From: Halomonadaceae bacterium
GTDB lineage: Bacteria > Pseudomonadota > Gammaproteobacteria > Pseudomonadales > Oleiphilaceae
Direction of reading: 5' to 3'
Assembly: GCA_007692645.1 (NCBI GenBank)
Contig: REBR01000120.1
Coordinates: forward strand, 1 to 33,018
Length of the DNA: 33,018 nt
Shown: positions 8,279 to 17,208 of the stretch, piece by piece
Numbering within the stretch: position 1 is the stretch's first letter
Layout: every line of letters begins with the position of its first letter
Notes under the pieces: model-generated
Told to the model about the DNA's origin: nothing
Seen by the model: only the letters and a program-made list of their open reading frames with translations
Database searches by the model: none
Program-made: the position numbers and the translations under genes

Positions 8279-8607
8279 CGCCAGATGTTCTGTTCAAATA
8301 CGTGGCCGTGCTGCTCTTTGTCATCGGCCTTTACGGCATGCTGTCCCAGCCCCATATGCTGCGCAAAATACTGGCGGGCAACCTGATGAGCGTGGGGGTG
8401 TTTCTGTTCATGATTGCCACGGCGGCGCGCAACGCCTCGATAACGGCGGACCCGGTCCCCCATGCCATGGTCATCACCGGTATCGTGGTGTCTATCAGCG
8501 TCACCGCCCTCGCCCTGATGCTGGTGGAGCGCATCCAGCGCAGCAGTAAACGCATTCATCTGTATTGGTGGTTTCGCCATCCCCATGACCGGGACGATGA
8601 ACCATGA
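8275..8607 (+). CDS. mrpC: Mrp-type antiporter subunit C (NuoK-like)
   Basis: A 110-residue protein with three hydrophobic segments, homologous to NuoK and the expected size of MnhC. Supporting stretches are LFVIGLYGMLSQPHMLRKILAGNLMS in the first half, of which GLYGML is typical, and PHAMVITGIVVSISVTALAL in the second, where the P-x-A-x-V/I-x-T-x-I-V motif defines the family. It overlaps its neighbours on both sides by four bases (ATGA), so its translation is probably coupled to them. Confidence 0.92.
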   Translation: MTPDVLFKYVAVLLFVIGLYGMLSQPHMLRKILAGNLMSVGVFLFMIATAARNASITADPVPHAMVITGIVVSISVTALALMLVERIQRSSKRIHLYWWFRHPHDRDDEP

Positions 8608-10058
8608 TCAGCGTCTTGATCGTGCTGCCATTGACGGCGGCGTTTCTGGTTTTTCTCTGGCCCAGACAGGCGACCTTCATCGGACTTTCGGCCAGCGCGG
8701 CCACCGTCATCCTCACCGCAATTTGCGTCACCAGCGTCTACCTCTCGGGCCCGATGCACACCCTGCTCGGCGGCTGGTCGCCCCCTTTGGGCATCCGGTT
8801 AGCCATTGATGGACTCTCAGCCCTGATGCTGTCGATGATGGCGCTGGTGGGAGGGCTGCTCAGCCTGTTCGCCCCGGGTTACTTCAAACGCTCCCACGAC
8901 AAACCCGCCACGATCACGCTGTTCTGGCCGTTATGGCTACTGCTGTGGGGAACCCTCAACGGGCTGTTCATGGCGGCAGATATCTTCACCCTTTATGTGC
9001 TGATGGAAATCAGCCTGTTGGCGGCCGTGGCCCTGGTAACCCTGTCCCCATCCCAGGTGGCTACCATGGCCGCGCTGCGTTACCTGCTGGTCACCACCAC
9101 CGGCTCGTTACTGTACCTGATGGGGGTGGCGATTCTTTACGACGCCTATGGCGTGCTCGACATGGTGCTGCTGGCAGAGGAGGTCCAGTCGGGCTGGGCA
9201 CTGACCACCGCGTTGCTGCTGATGACCATCGGCCTGATGACCAAGGCCGCCTTATTCCCGTTGCACTTCTGGCTGCCCCCGGCCCATGCCCTGTCACCGG
9301 TGCCCGTCAGTGCCATTCTTTCGGCGCTGTTCGTCAAGGGGGCTTTTTACCTGCTGCTACGTCTGTGGAGCGCACTGGGGGAGCAGGCTGCCAGCGCTGA
9401 ATTCAGCCTGGTTATCGCCATGCTGGCCGTTGCGGCCATTGTCTGGGGCTCGGTGCAGGCGCTGCGACAGCGCCATCTGAAAATGCTAATTGCTTACTCC
9501 ACTGTCGCCCAGGTGGGCTTTTTTTTCCTGGCCTTCCCGGCGTTGGCCAACAGCCACCACACCGGTCCAGACATCGACCCGGGCCTGGCCGGCAGCGCTA
9601 TCCAGGTGGTCGCCCACGCGCTGGCCAAAGCGTCGCTGTTTCTCGCCGCCGGCATCCTGCTGCTGGCGCGCCATAGTGACCGGCTTAGCGCCATGCGCGG
9701 CATGGCCCGCAGCCTACCGGTGACGGCGGCGGCGCTGGCTCTGGCAGGTCTTGGGCTCTATGGCCCCCCCGGCAGTGGCGCTGGCCTGGGCAAGTCTCTG
9801 CTGGGCCAGGCACTGCATGGCGGTGAGCACGGGTGGTGGGAACCCTTGCTCACCTTTGCCGGGTTGCTGACTATTACTTATGTGTTGTCTATGCTGAGAT
9901 ACATTGTTTTGCCTTACCGGGGCTCGCTCACCATGACCCCGGTCTCTCTCTGGCTGCAGGCGATACCTTTGGTGCTGGCGCTCTGTGGGCTGGGTCTGGG
10001 CTGGTTTGAGCCTTTACTGATCGAGCTGCTGCAGGTGCAATCAGGAGGCACTGAATGA
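8604..10058 (+). CDS. mrpD: Mrp-type antiporter subunit D (NuoN/NuoL-like)
   Basis: A 484-residue polytopic protein of the complex I antiporter-like family, and the only such subunit in this operon. The key charged residues of these proton pathways are in place: a glutamate in the fifth-helix region (LYVLMEISLLAAVAL), a lysine in GLMTKAALFPLHFWLPPAHA, and a second lysine in ALFVKGAFYLLLRLW. Later segments (LKMLIAYSTVAQVGFFFL and VVAHALAKASLFLAAG) match the family's second half. It should carry out proton translocation coupled to cation exchange. The C-terminus overlaps mrpE by four bases. Confidence 0.92.
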   Translation: MISVLIVLPLTAAFLVFLWPRQATFIGLSASAATVILTAICVTSVYLSGPMHTLLGGWSPPLGIRLAIDGLSALMLSMMALVGGLLSLFAPGYFKRSHDKPATITLFWPLWLLLWGTLNGLFMAADIFTLYVLMEISLLAAVALVTLSPSQVATMAALRYLLVTTTGSLLYLMGVAILYDAYGVLDMVLLAEEVQSGWALTTALLLMTIGLMTKAALFPLHFWLPPAHALSPVPVSAILSALFVKGAFYLLLRLWSALGEQAASAEFSLVIAMLAVAAIVWGSVQALRQRHLKMLIAYSTVAQVGFFFLAFPALANSHHTGPDIDPGLAGSAIQVVAHALAKASLFLAAGILLLARHSDRLSAMRGMARSLPVTAAALALAGLGLYGPPGSGAGLGKSLLGQALHGGEHGWWEPLLTFAGLLTITYVLSMLRYIVLPYRGSLTMTPVSLWLQAIPLVLALCGLGLGWFEPLLIELLQVQSGGTE

Positions 10059-10543
10059 AACTCTCTGAGCTGGCCCACTGGCGCAGTCTGTGCCTTCGCC
10101 TGGTCGCCATGCTGGCCCTTTGGCTGGTACTCACTGAAGGCAGTGCCCAAAACCTCTGGTTTGGTCTGATCACGGCGGTCATCGCTACCTGGGTCAGCCT
10201 GATTGTGGTTCGACCAAGTACGATTCGATGGCGCCCGGTGCCTGCGCTGGTGTTCATACCGTATTTTTTGCGGCGTTCACTACTGGGGGGAATAGATGTG
10301 GCCATGCGGGCTTTTTCCCCCCACATGCACCTGGAGCCCACCCTGCGCAGCTATCAACTGCGCCTTCAGCGCCCACCGCAGCAGGCTTTTCTCGCCTGGA
10401 TCATCACCCTGTCACCGGGCACCTCCAGCGTTGAGCTGAGCGATGGGCAGTTGACCGTCCACTTACTGGATCAGGAGTTGCTCAGCGAGCCCGCACTAAG
10501 GGCCCTGGAAGCCAAGGTGACCAAACTGTTTCATGACCCGTAG
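10055..10543 (+). CDS. mrpE: Mrp-type antiporter subunit E
   Basis: A 162-residue protein with hydrophobic N-terminal segments and a soluble C-terminal half, as in MrpE/MnhE. The ending contains LSPGTSSVELSDGQLTVHLLD, where the T/S-P-G-T element followed by a VHxxD-like stretch is the family hallmark. Its role in the complex is structural or assembly related. It closes the F-G-A'B-C-D-E operon; its stop is followed by 388 bases without a gene. Confidence 0.9.
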   Translation: MKLSELAHWRSLCLRLVAMLALWLVLTEGSAQNLWFGLITAVIATWVSLIVVRPSTIRWRPVPALVFIPYFLRRSLLGGIDVAMRAFSPHMHLEPTLRSYQLRLQRPPQQAFLAWIITLSPGTSSVELSDGQLTVHLLDQELLSEPALRALEAKVTKLFHDP

Positions 10544-10931
10544 AGCGCTCGGGCAACGGTCGGCTGAAATAGTAGCCTGGACCTGGGGGCTATACCTTAA
10601 ATGACCGTCGTCATGACATAGATCAATGCTTCGCTAAAGGTTTGCCCAACCCCACCTAATCCGCTTTTGTTCCAGCCAAGCGTTCTGCTAGATTGGGATT
10701 GCGATACTGACTCCACCCTGGCCAAACCTCCCCGGGTTTCCTGCCGTCTGGAGCCGGGAATGGAACAACGGCGTACCAGGCACTTAGCCCTGATAGCTTT
10801 GCCGTCATTCCACGGACCCGAGACGCTGGGAAATCTGCCAGACAGACTCCCCAGCCTGTTGTCCGGGACCTGAATTGCTGCCGTGCCCTGCACGGTTTGT
10901 CAGGTACCCGGGGCAACAGGAAGGCAAGGAA
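10544..10931. other. Leader region of the ligase-E1-E2-ACP cluster
   Basis: This 388-base stretch holds no convincing gene. It contains an FNR/ANR-like site at 10613-10626 and, near the downstream gene, a small perfect hairpin (CCGTGC at 10881-10886, GCACGG at 10890-10895). The leader appears long if transcription starts near the FNR-like site. No known riboswitch was recognised. Confidence 0.4.
10613..10626 (+). promoter_or_regulatory. FNR/ANR-like site, candidate
   Basis: ATGACATAGATCAA resembles the FNR/ANR consensus TTGAT-N4-ATCAA: the right half is perfect and the left half matches three of five. If functional at the usual -41.5 position, transcription would begin near 10661, roughly 270 bases before the ligase start. 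A single imperfect site can occur by chance. Confidence 0.3.
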
Positions 10932-12659
10932 ATGGCTGAACAGTGGGCAAATCTGGTGGATTACGAACAATTCTGTGCCGGCTTTTCCTGGAGCCAGGCA
11001 CGCAGCGAGCTGGCAGGGATGGGCAACGGCCGGCTTAATATCGCTTACGAAGCACTGGACCGGCACATGGCAACGGCGGCGGCAGAGCGCACCGCCATCC
11101 GCTTTCTGGCCCGTGACAGTGAAACCCCCCAGGACATCAGCTACCGGGCACTGAATGAGCGGGCCAACCGCTTTGCCAATGTCCTGCAGGACCTGGGGGT
11201 GCAACCCGGCGAGCGGGTTTACGGCCTCTCCCATCGCATTCCCGATCTGTACGCTGCGGTTCTCGGCACCCTCAAACATGGCTGTGTGTTCACACCACTG
11301 TTCCCCGCCTTCGGTCCGGAACCCATACGCCAGCGGGTGGAGATCGGCGAACCCGCCGTTCTGGTCACCAGCAAACGGCTGTACCAGAAGAAGCTGGCGG
11401 ACTGGCTGGGGGAGATGCCATCGGTACGCCACGTGCTGCTGATTGATGAACTCGACGAAGCCCCCCCAGGCACCCTGGACGCCGGGGCATTAATGGCCGC
11501 CGCCAGCGGCGACTATGTCACCCGCCCCATGGACCCGGAAGCCCCGGCCCTTCTTCACTTCACCAGCGGCACCACCGGCAAACCCAAAGGCGCGATGCAT
11601 GTGCACGATGCGGTGGTTAATCATCACATGACCGGTCGCTATGTGCTGGATATGCATCCGGGGGATATCTACTGGTGCACCGCAGACCCCGGCTGGGTCA
11701 CCGGCACCTCCTACGGCATCATCGCCCCGCTCACCAATGGCGTGACCATGATCGTGGACCAGGCGGAGTTCGACGCCGAACGCTGGTACCGGATCCTGCA
11801 GAACCAGAAGGTGGCGGTCTGGTATACCGCCCCCACGGCCATCCGTATGCTGATCAAGCTGGGGCCGGAACTGCCCCGGGCCCATGACCTTTCCTCACTG
11901 CGCTTTATGGCCAGCGTCGGCGAACCCCTCAACCCTGAGGCGGTCATCTGGGGGCAAAAAGTGCTCGGCAAGCCCTTCCATGACAACTGGTGGCAGAGCG
12001 AGACCGGCGGCATCATGATCAGCAATTACGCCACCCTTGAGGTACGACCCGGCTCCATGGGCAAGCCCATCCCCGGCGTCGAAGCAGCGGTGGCCCGTAA
12101 AACCGGGGACGGCATCGAGCTGATCGAAGAAGCCGACGAAACCGGCGAACTGGTGCTGAAAAAAGGCTGGCCCTCCATGTTCCGGGGCTACCTGAATCAG
12201 GATGAAAAATACCGCAGCTGCTTTGTAGGTGACTGGTACCTCACCGGGGACCTGGCCCGCCGGGATGCCGATGGCTACTTCTGGTTCATCGGCCGCAATG
12301 ATGACGTGATCAAGTCATCCGGCCACCTGATCGGCCCCTTTGAGGTGGAAAGCGTCCTGCTCGAACACCCGGCGGTTGCCGAAGTGGGCGTCATCGGTAT
12401 CCCTGATGAAGTCGCCGGGGAAATCGTCAAAGCCTTTGTGGCCCTGAAACCAGGCTACCCACCGGATGACAATCTGCGCCGGGAGTTAATGGGGCTGGCG
12501 CGCAAGCGCCTGGGCCCGGCAGTAGCACCGCGCCATATCGCTTTCCGTGAAGAGCTGCCGCGCACCCGCAGTGGCAAAATCATGCGCCGCCTGCTGCGCG
12601 CCCGGGAACTGGGGCTGCCTGAGGGCGACACCTCCACTCTGGAAGGCGCCAGTGAATAA
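10932..12659 (+). CDS. Acetyl-CoA synthetase-like acyl-CoA ligase
   Basis: An AMP-forming acyl-CoA synthetase of 575 residues, the size of the AcsA type. The ATP-binding loop [10 protein letters not shown] is at residues 211-220. The pocket motif NWWQSETGG carries the tryptophan that limits acetyl-CoA synthetases to short acids. The C-terminal [11 protein letters not shown] contains the catalytic lysine, K549, the usual target of lysine acetylation control. I chose the ATG at 10932 because AAGGCAAGGA lies directly before it; an in-frame TTG at 10875 would add 19 atypical residues. It is followed after 15 bases by the fused E1 gene. In this context it may activate the acid related to, or released by, the dehydrogenase, but acetate or propionate activation alone is equally consistent. 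Confidence 0.9.
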   Translation: MAEQWANLVDYEQFCAGFSWSQARSELAGMGNGRLNIAYEALDRHMATAAAERTAIRFLARDSETPQDISYRALNERANRFANVLQDLGVQPGERVYGLSHRIPDLYAAVLGTLKHGCVFTPLFPAFGPEPIRQRVEIGEPAVLVTSKRLYQKKLADWLGEMPSVRHVLLIDELDEAPPGTLDAGALMAAASGDYVTRPMDPEAPALLHFTSGTTGKPKGAMHVHDAVVNHHMTGRYVLDMHPGDIYWCTADPGWVTGTSYGIIAPLTNGVTMIVDQAEFDAERWYRILQNQKVAVWYTAPTAIRMLIKLGPELPRAHDLSSLRFMASVGEPLNPEAVIWGQKVLGKPFHDNWWQSETGGIMISNYATLEVRPGSMGKPIPGVEAAVARKTGDGIELIEEADETGELVLKKGWPSMFRGYLNQDEKYRSCFVGDWYLTGDLARRDADGYFWFIGRNDDVIKSSGHLIGPFEVESVLLEHPAVAEVGVIGIPDEVAGEIVKAFVALKPGYPPDDNLRRELMGLARKRLGPAVAPRHIAFREELPRTRSGKIMRRLLRARELGLPEGDTSTLEGASE

Positions 12660-12674
12660 CAAGAGGAACATGCC

Positions 12675-14687
12675 ATGAATGAGGCAACGGCTGCGAGCAA
12701 ACCGCGGGTGTCCAGGGAACATGCACTGGCCCTGTTACGGGACATGCTGCGGGTACGGCGCTTTGAAGAGCGCTGCGTGCAGCTCTACACCCAGGAGAAA
12801 ATTCGCGGCTTTCTGCATGTCTGTATCGGTCAGGAAGCGGTGGCCGCCGGCATCCTGTTCAATATTGCCGACGACGAAGCGGTGGTAGCCGCCTACCGGG
12901 AACATGGCCATGCCCTGCTCAAGGGCCTGTCCATGGAATCGGTCATGGCGGAAATGTACGGCAAAGTCTCTGGCTGTGCCATGGGCCGGGGCGGCTCCAT
13001 GCATTTGTTCGACCGTGATCTGCGCTTCTACGGCGGCAATGCCATTGTCGGTGGCGGAATTCCCACCGCTGTGGGCCTCGCGCTGGCGGAAAAAATGCAG
13101 GGGGGCAACCGGGCGGTGGTGTGCTTCTTTGGTGACGGTGCTGCCGCCGAAGGGGTTTTTTATGAATCCTTGAATCTCGCCGCCCTCTGGCATCTGCCGG
13201 TGGTCTTTGTGTGCGAGAACAATCACTACGCCATGGGCACCCCCCTGGCAGTGGAACACGCCCAACCCGATATCTCCCGCAAAGCCGAGGCTATCGGCGT
13301 ACCCGCTGGACGGGTTGATGGCATGAGCGTAGTGCAGGTGGAAGCGGCCGCCCGTAAGGCGCTTAAGGCGGCCCGGGACGGTAAAGGCCCGCAACTGATT
13401 GAATGCGACACCTATCGTTTCCGGGCCCACTCCATGTTCGACCCCCAGCTTTACCGGGAACAGGCAGAAGTGGAGGAATGGAAGAAAAAGGACCCCATTG
13501 ACCGGCTGGCTGGCTGGATGACCCAGACCGGCATGATCACAGCGGAGGACCGTGACGCGCTGGAGAAAGAGATCGCCGAGGAAGTGGAACAGGCCGTGGA
13601 GTTTGCCGAAGCGGCGGACTGGGAAACCGAGGACACATTGTTTGACCATCTCTCCCTGCCCCTGCCCGAGCCCCTGGCACCGCCACCGGCGCCAGAGACA
13701 GAAACCATGGCAACCACCCTGCGTGAAGCCTTTCACCTGGGACTGAAAGAAGCGCTGGAGCATGATGACCGGGTGTTTCTGATGGGTGAGGACATCGGGC
13801 GCTACGGTGGCTGTTACGCCGTGACCCATGACCTGTTCACACAGTTTGGCGCCGAGCGCATCATTGACACCCCCCTGGCGGAAAACGGTTTTACCGGGGC
13901 CGGTGTGGGCGCGGCCCTGGGTGGCATGCGCCCGGTGGTGGAGATCATGACGGTGAATTTCAGCCTGCTGGCGATTGACCAGATCGTGAACACCGCCTCT
14001 GCCCTGCTGCACATGTCCGGCGGCCAGTTCAATGTGCCCCTGGTTATCCGCATGGCCACCGGTGCCGGCCGCCAGGTAGCGGCGCAGCACTCCCACAGCC
14101 TGGAGAACTGGTACAGCCAGATACCCGGCCTGCGGGTGCTGGCACCGGCCACGGTGGAAGACGCCCGCTACATGCTCTGGGCCGCCTTGCAGGACCCCAA
14201 CCCGGTGGTGATCTTCGAGCACGTGATGCTCTACAACCACAAAGCCGAACTGAAGCCGCACCCGCAAGGGGTGGATATCGAGAAGGCCGCGATTCGCCGG
14301 CCGGGCAGGGATATCAGCCTGATCACCTATGGCGGCTGCCTGCACAAGACCCTGGAGGCCGCAGAACAGCTGGCTGCGGATGGTATCGAGGCAGAAGTCA
14401 TTGATCTGCGCGTACTGCGGCCCCTGGATACCGCAACCATTATCGACTCCGTCAGGCGCACCCGGCGCGCGGTAATGGTGGACGAGGGCTGGAAAACCGG
14501 CAGTCTTGCCGGTGAACTGATGGCGATACTCAACGAGCAGGCCTTCTGGGCCCTGGACGCTCCCCTGGCCCGGGTATGCAGCCGCGAGGTGCCGGTGCCC
14601 TATCCCAAACACCTGGAGCAGACCACCCTGCCCCGGGTGGAATCCATCGTCGCCGCCGCAAAACGGACCCTCGGAGAATCCCCTTGA
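12675..14687 (+). CDS. 2-oxoacid dehydrogenase E1, alpha and beta fused
   Basis: A thiamine-diphosphate dehydrogenase component predicted to decarboxylate a 2-oxoacid and pass the acyl group to lipoyl-E2. Residues 15-325 are an E1-alpha domain of the acetoin/pyruvate type, with the ThDP motif GDG at 153-155 and ENN at 181-183. A proline/glutamate-rich linker (about 326-343) leads to a complete E1-beta domain from about 345 to 670, with MGEDIG at 370-375, [15 protein letters not shown] from 400, a [21 protein letters not shown] stretch near 471 and [11 protein letters not shown] near the end. Alpha and beta are normally separate genes at this size class. The substrate (pyruvate, acetoin or another 2-oxoacid) cannot be fixed from sequence. 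Confidence 0.93.
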   Translation: MNEATAASKPRVSREHALALLRDMLRVRRFEERCVQLYTQEKIRGFLHVCIGQEAVAAGILFNIADDEAVVAAYREHGHALLKGLSMESVMAEMYGKVSGCAMGRGGSMHLFDRDLRFYGGNAIVGGGIPTAVGLALAEKMQGGNRAVVCFFGDGAAAEGVFYESLNLAALWHLPVVFVCENNHYAMGTPLAVEHAQPDISRKAEAIGVPAGRVDGMSVVQVEAAARKALKAARDGKGPQLIECDTYRFRAHSMFDPQLYREQAEVEEWKKKDPIDRLAGWMTQTGMITAEDRDALEKEIAEEVEQAVEFAEAADWETEDTLFDHLSLPLPEPLAPPPAPETETMATTLREAFHLGLKEALEHDDRVFLMGEDIGRYGGCYAVTHDLFTQFGAERIIDTPLAENGFTGAGVGAALGGMRPVVEIMTVNFSLLAIDQIVNTASALLHMSGGQFNVPLVIRMATGAGRQVAAQHSHSLENWYSQIPGLRVLAPATVEDARYMLWAALQDPNPVVIFEHVMLYNHKAELKPHPQGVDIEKAAIRRPGRDISLITYGGCLHKTLEAAEQLAADGIEAEVIDLRVLRPLDTATIIDSVRRTRRAVMVDEGWKTGSLAGELMAILNEQAFWALDAPLARVCSREVPVPYPKHLEQTTLPRVESIVAAAKRTLGESP

Positions 14688-15904
14688 GTGACTTCCTCAT
14701 GCCCTCCATGGGCGCTGACATGGACAGCGGCACACTGGTTGAATGGAAGGTCAAACCCGGCGACCGGGTAAAGAAAGGCCAGGTGATTGCCGCCGTGGAA
14801 ACCTCCAAGGCGGTACTGGATGTGGAAGTATTCCAGGACGGGGTGGTGGAAAAATTCTACGTGGAGGAAGGAACCGAAGTGGACGTAGGCGCACCGCTGG
14901 CCCTCATCGGCGATGGCAGCGGCGCTCAGGCACCGGAAATCGCGACAGAAACCGAAACCAGTCCCGAGCCCGAGACCACAACGGAACCCGAAACCATACC
15001 GGAGCCGGAGACCACACCGGAGCCCGAGAGCACACCGGAGCCCGTGGCAACACCGGTCGCCAGAACCCCAGAGCACAGCGATCGCATACCGGCCTCTCCG
15101 GCTGCCCGGCGCGCGGCCCGGGAGGCTGGTCTTACATTGGCAGATTTGCAGGGCAGTGGCCCGGACGGTGCCATTGTGCTGCGGGATCTTCCTGACCCCC
15201 AGCCCAGCAGGCCTGACAGCCGAGGCGGGGCCGCATTTGACCGCGGCCAGATGCGTGCCACCATCGCCGCTGCCATGAGCCGCGCCAAACGGGAAATCCC
15301 CCATTACTACCTGGCCACCACCGTGGACCTGCATGCCGCCGAGCAATGGCTGACCCACTACAATGAGCAGCAGCCCCCTAACAGCCGGCTGCTGATGTCT
15401 GCCCTTTTCATGAAAGCCACCGCCCTGGCCCTTGCCCGCTATAGCGACCTGAATGGCCATTACGGCAAGGACGGTTTCAAACCCGCGCCTCAGATCAACC
15501 TGGGCATGGCCGTGCACCTGCGGGGGGGTGGTCTGGTGGCACCCGCCATTCTGGAAACGGATAAACTCCCGCTGCCGGCGTTGATGCACCAGCTTCGTGA
15601 CCTGGTGGGCCGGGCTCGCAGTGGCGGTCTGCGGGCCTCGGAAATGGCCGGCGGCACCGCCACCGTCACCGCCCTGGGGGATCGCGGTGTAGACACCGTC
15701 TACGGCGTCATTTATCCGCCACAAGTGGCCATGATCGGTATCGGCCGGGCCCGCCGCCGCCCCCTGGCGGTGAATGACGGCATCGCCGTGCGCCTGGCCG
15801 TGGATCTCAGCCTGGCGGCAGACCACCGGGTCTGCGATGGCCACCTGGGGGCCCTTTTCCTGAATGAGATTGAGCGACTGCTACAGCAACCGGAGGCACT
15901 ATGA
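14684..15904 (+). CDS. 2-oxoacid dehydrogenase E2 acyltransferase
   Basis: A 406-residue dihydrolipoyl acyltransferase. The lipoyl domain (1-78) has the attachment lysine K42 in [10 protein letters not shown] long acidic Pro-Glu-Thr linker (about 90-128) precedes a peripheral subunit-binding domain (about 134-168, [17 protein letters not shown]). The catalytic domain (about 185-406) carries DHRVCDG with H381 and D385. The segment [19 protein letters not shown] differs from the SNLG-type stretch of housekeeping E2 proteins, pointing to a separate subgroup. The start is the TTG at 14684, overlapping the E1 stop (TTGA), because the lipoyl domain begins right there; the next in-frame ATG (14699) would cut its first strand. 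It overlaps the ACP gene by four bases. No E3 gene is in the window. Confidence 0.92.
   Translation: MSDFLMPSMGADMDSGTLVEWKVKPGDRVKKGQVIAAVETSKAVLDVEVFQDGVVEKFYVEEGTEVDVGAPLALIGDGSGAQAPEIATETETSPEPETTTEPETIPEPETTPEPESTPEPVATPVARTPEHSDRIPASPAARRAAREAGLTLADLQGSGPDGAIVLRDLPDPQPSRPDSRGGAAFDRGQMRATIAAAMSRAKREIPHYYLATTVDLHAAEQWLTHYNEQQPPNSRLLMSALFMKATALALARYSDLNGHYGKDGFKPAPQINLGMAVHLRGGGLVAPAILETDKLPLPALMHQLRDLVGRARSGGLRASEMAGGTATVTALGDRGVDTVYGVIYPPQVAMIGIGRARRRPLAVNDGIAVRLAVDLSLAADHRVCDGHLGALFLNEIERLLQQPEAL
14961..15054 (+). repeat. Degenerate Pro-Glu-Thr tandem repeat in the E2 linker
   Basis: Imperfect 18-base units encoding variations of EPETTP (for example CCGGAGCCCGAGAGCACA) run through this stretch of the E2 gene. 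They form the flexible linker between the lipoyl and subunit-binding domains. Ala/Pro-rich linkers are usual for E2; this one is Glu/Thr-rich and strongly acidic. Such repeats can vary in number between strains. Confidence 0.6.
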
Positions 15905-16143
15905 ACCGCGATGAACTGCGCAAGGCGGTACTGGAAGAACTGTCCGGCATTGCCCCGGATATCGACCTGGCATCATTCGACGACAACGCCAGCCTGCAGG
16001 ACGAGTACGACCTGGACTCCATGGATTCACTTAACCTGGCAGAGGCGGTACACAAGCGGCTTGGGGTGAATATTCCGGATCAGGATTATGCCCGCCTGCG
16101 CAACATTGCAGACCTGCTGGACTACCTGGAAGGCAGGCTCTGA
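15901..16143 (+). CDS. Acyl carrier protein, stand-alone
   Basis: An 80-residue acidic four-helix carrier protein. The DLDSMDSLN segment supplies the phosphopantetheine attachment serine, S40, in the DSM form of the DSL motif. The rest (DELRKAVLEELSGIAPDID before and ADLLDYLEGRL after) has the normal ACP spacing. Its ATG overlaps the E2 stop (ATGA), so it is translated with the dehydrogenase genes rather than with fatty acid synthesis genes, none of which are nearby. This suggests it accepts or donates the acyl group handled by the E1/E2 complex, directly or through the ligase. That link is inferred from gene order. The sequence is clearly different from housekeeping AcpP. Confidence 0.9.
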   Translation: MNRDELRKAVLEELSGIAPDIDLASFDDNASLQDEYDLDSMDSLNLAEAVHKRLGVNIPDQDYARLRNIADLLDYLEGRL

Positions 16144-16154
16144 GCGCGCTCAAC

Positions 16155-16176
16155 CCCGGGAGCCCGTTTTCCCGGG
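16155..16176. terminator. Hairpin after the ACP gene
   Basis: CCCGGGA at 16155-16161 pairs perfectly with TCCCGGG at 16170-16176 around an 8-base loop. It lies between the convergent ACP and DUF1294 genes, 12 bases after the ACP stop. No T-run follows on either strand, so it may need a factor or serve mainly to protect RNA ends. Confidence 0.5.
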
Positions 16177-16187
16177 ATTCATCCCTC

Positions 16188-16595
16188 CTAAAACCCCAGG
16201 CTAGCTCTAAAACCCGCTGCAGCACCCGCATAGAGAAACCATGCCAGCCCCGCGCAGTTAACAGCTACTGCGCACCAGAATACCCTCTGGAACGGCTGCT
16301 TCTTTGTTTTATGGCGGAACACCCGCTGTGCCACCAGCGCACCCGGCCACCCGCCGAGTACCTCAGCCAGGTGCAGGCTTGTCTCTGCAGTGCGCCAACG
16401 TCCCCTCTTCGCAGCGGCTTTATCAAAACCGTACATGACGAAGGTAGTCACGCTCACCAGAGCGTATGCCCCCACCAGCACCAGTGGAGCCTGGCCTGCA
16501 GCAGTTACAGCCGTCAGCAATGCAAAAAACACAACAACCACACAGGAGACCAAACCCAATCCTTGATAAGGAGAGGCCCTCTGATTGTTACTCAC
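16188..16595 (-). CDS. DUF1294 membrane protein
   Basis: A 135-residue protein with hydrophobic segments at about 15-50 and 105-130. It carries the DUF1294 signature from about residue 54: YGFDKAAAKRGRWRT, then LHLAEVLGGWPGALVAQ and FRHKTKKQPFQRVFW. Some family members have an N-terminal cold-shock domain; this one does not. The function of DUF1294 is unknown. It stands alone, convergent with the ACP gene. Confidence 0.88.
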   Translation of the reverse strand: MSNNQRASPYQGLGLVSCVVVVFFALLTAVTAAGQAPLVLVGAYALVSVTTFVMYGFDKAAAKRGRWRTAETSLHLAEVLGGWPGALVAQRVFRHKTKKQPFQRVFWCAVAVNCAGLAWFLYAGAAAGFRASLGF

Positions 16596-16704
16596 AGAAA
16601 CAGCACTTTTAAGCCCACATCTTGCCCCCTCTGCTGCAAATCCCCACGCAGGTGATCAGCACTTTCGCCCACATTAATCTCAACTAAAATTGCGTGCTGA
16701 GGCC

Positions 16705-17073
16705 CTAACCGAAACAAAAGAAATTCAGTTTGTTGCCATCCAGGTCCCGGAAGTAGCCGCAGTAAAAGCCTCCCGCCCGCAGCCCGGGGTCCCCGTCGTT
16801 AGTGGCACCAAGCTCCAGTGCCCTGGCATGAAGCTCATCAACCTGCCCAGTGCTGGATGCATTAAGGGCGACCATAACACCATTACCCACAGTGGCATCC
16901 TGTCCGTCATAAGGGCTGGTAACGGAAAAATACGGCCCGGTTTTCTCAGCGCCCCAGGCAATGAGATTCTCCGTATTGAATACCCTTTTTGCCCCCAAAG
17001 ACTCGAACAGGGCATCATAAAACGCGGCTGCATTCTCAAGATTTTTTGTGCCAAGTGTTGTGTATCCAATCAT
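16705..17073 (-). CDS. VOC-family (glyoxalase/bleomycin-resistance fold) protein
   Basis: A 122-residue single-domain VOC protein. It opens with MIGYTTLGTKNLENAAAFYD and closes with GYFRDLDGNKLNFFCFG, the two beta-alpha-beta repeat signatures of the family. Members include metal-dependent lyases, isomerases and binding proteins; nothing here defines the reaction. The start at 17073 is chosen because AAGGAGA lies seven bases before it; an upstream in-frame ATG at 17103 has no such site. Confidence 0.85.
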   Translation of the reverse strand: MIGYTTLGTKNLENAAAFYDALFESLGAKRVFNTENLIAWGAEKTGPYFSVTSPYDGQDATVGNGVMVALNASSTGQVDELHARALELGATNDGDPGLRAGGFYCGYFRDLDGNKLNFFCFG

Positions 17074-17208
17074 AGTGTTCTCCTTGCTTTGCCATACCGA
17101 CATCCATTTAAACGAAAGTGTTTCGTCGTAAAAACAACGCTTTTTCCACCCGAAAACGGCTGCTGCTGCTCGAAACCTTCCACACCCGGCAAAACACCGG
17201 GGAACGCC

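Noticed and set aside
10875-10931. TTG start for the acyl-CoA ligase
   Set aside because: The ATG at 10932 has a strong ribosome site and gives the family N-terminus.
12735-14612. A 625-codon minus-strand open frame
   Set aside because: It is antisense to the fused E1 gene and has low-complexity, His/Gln-rich content without recognisable domains.
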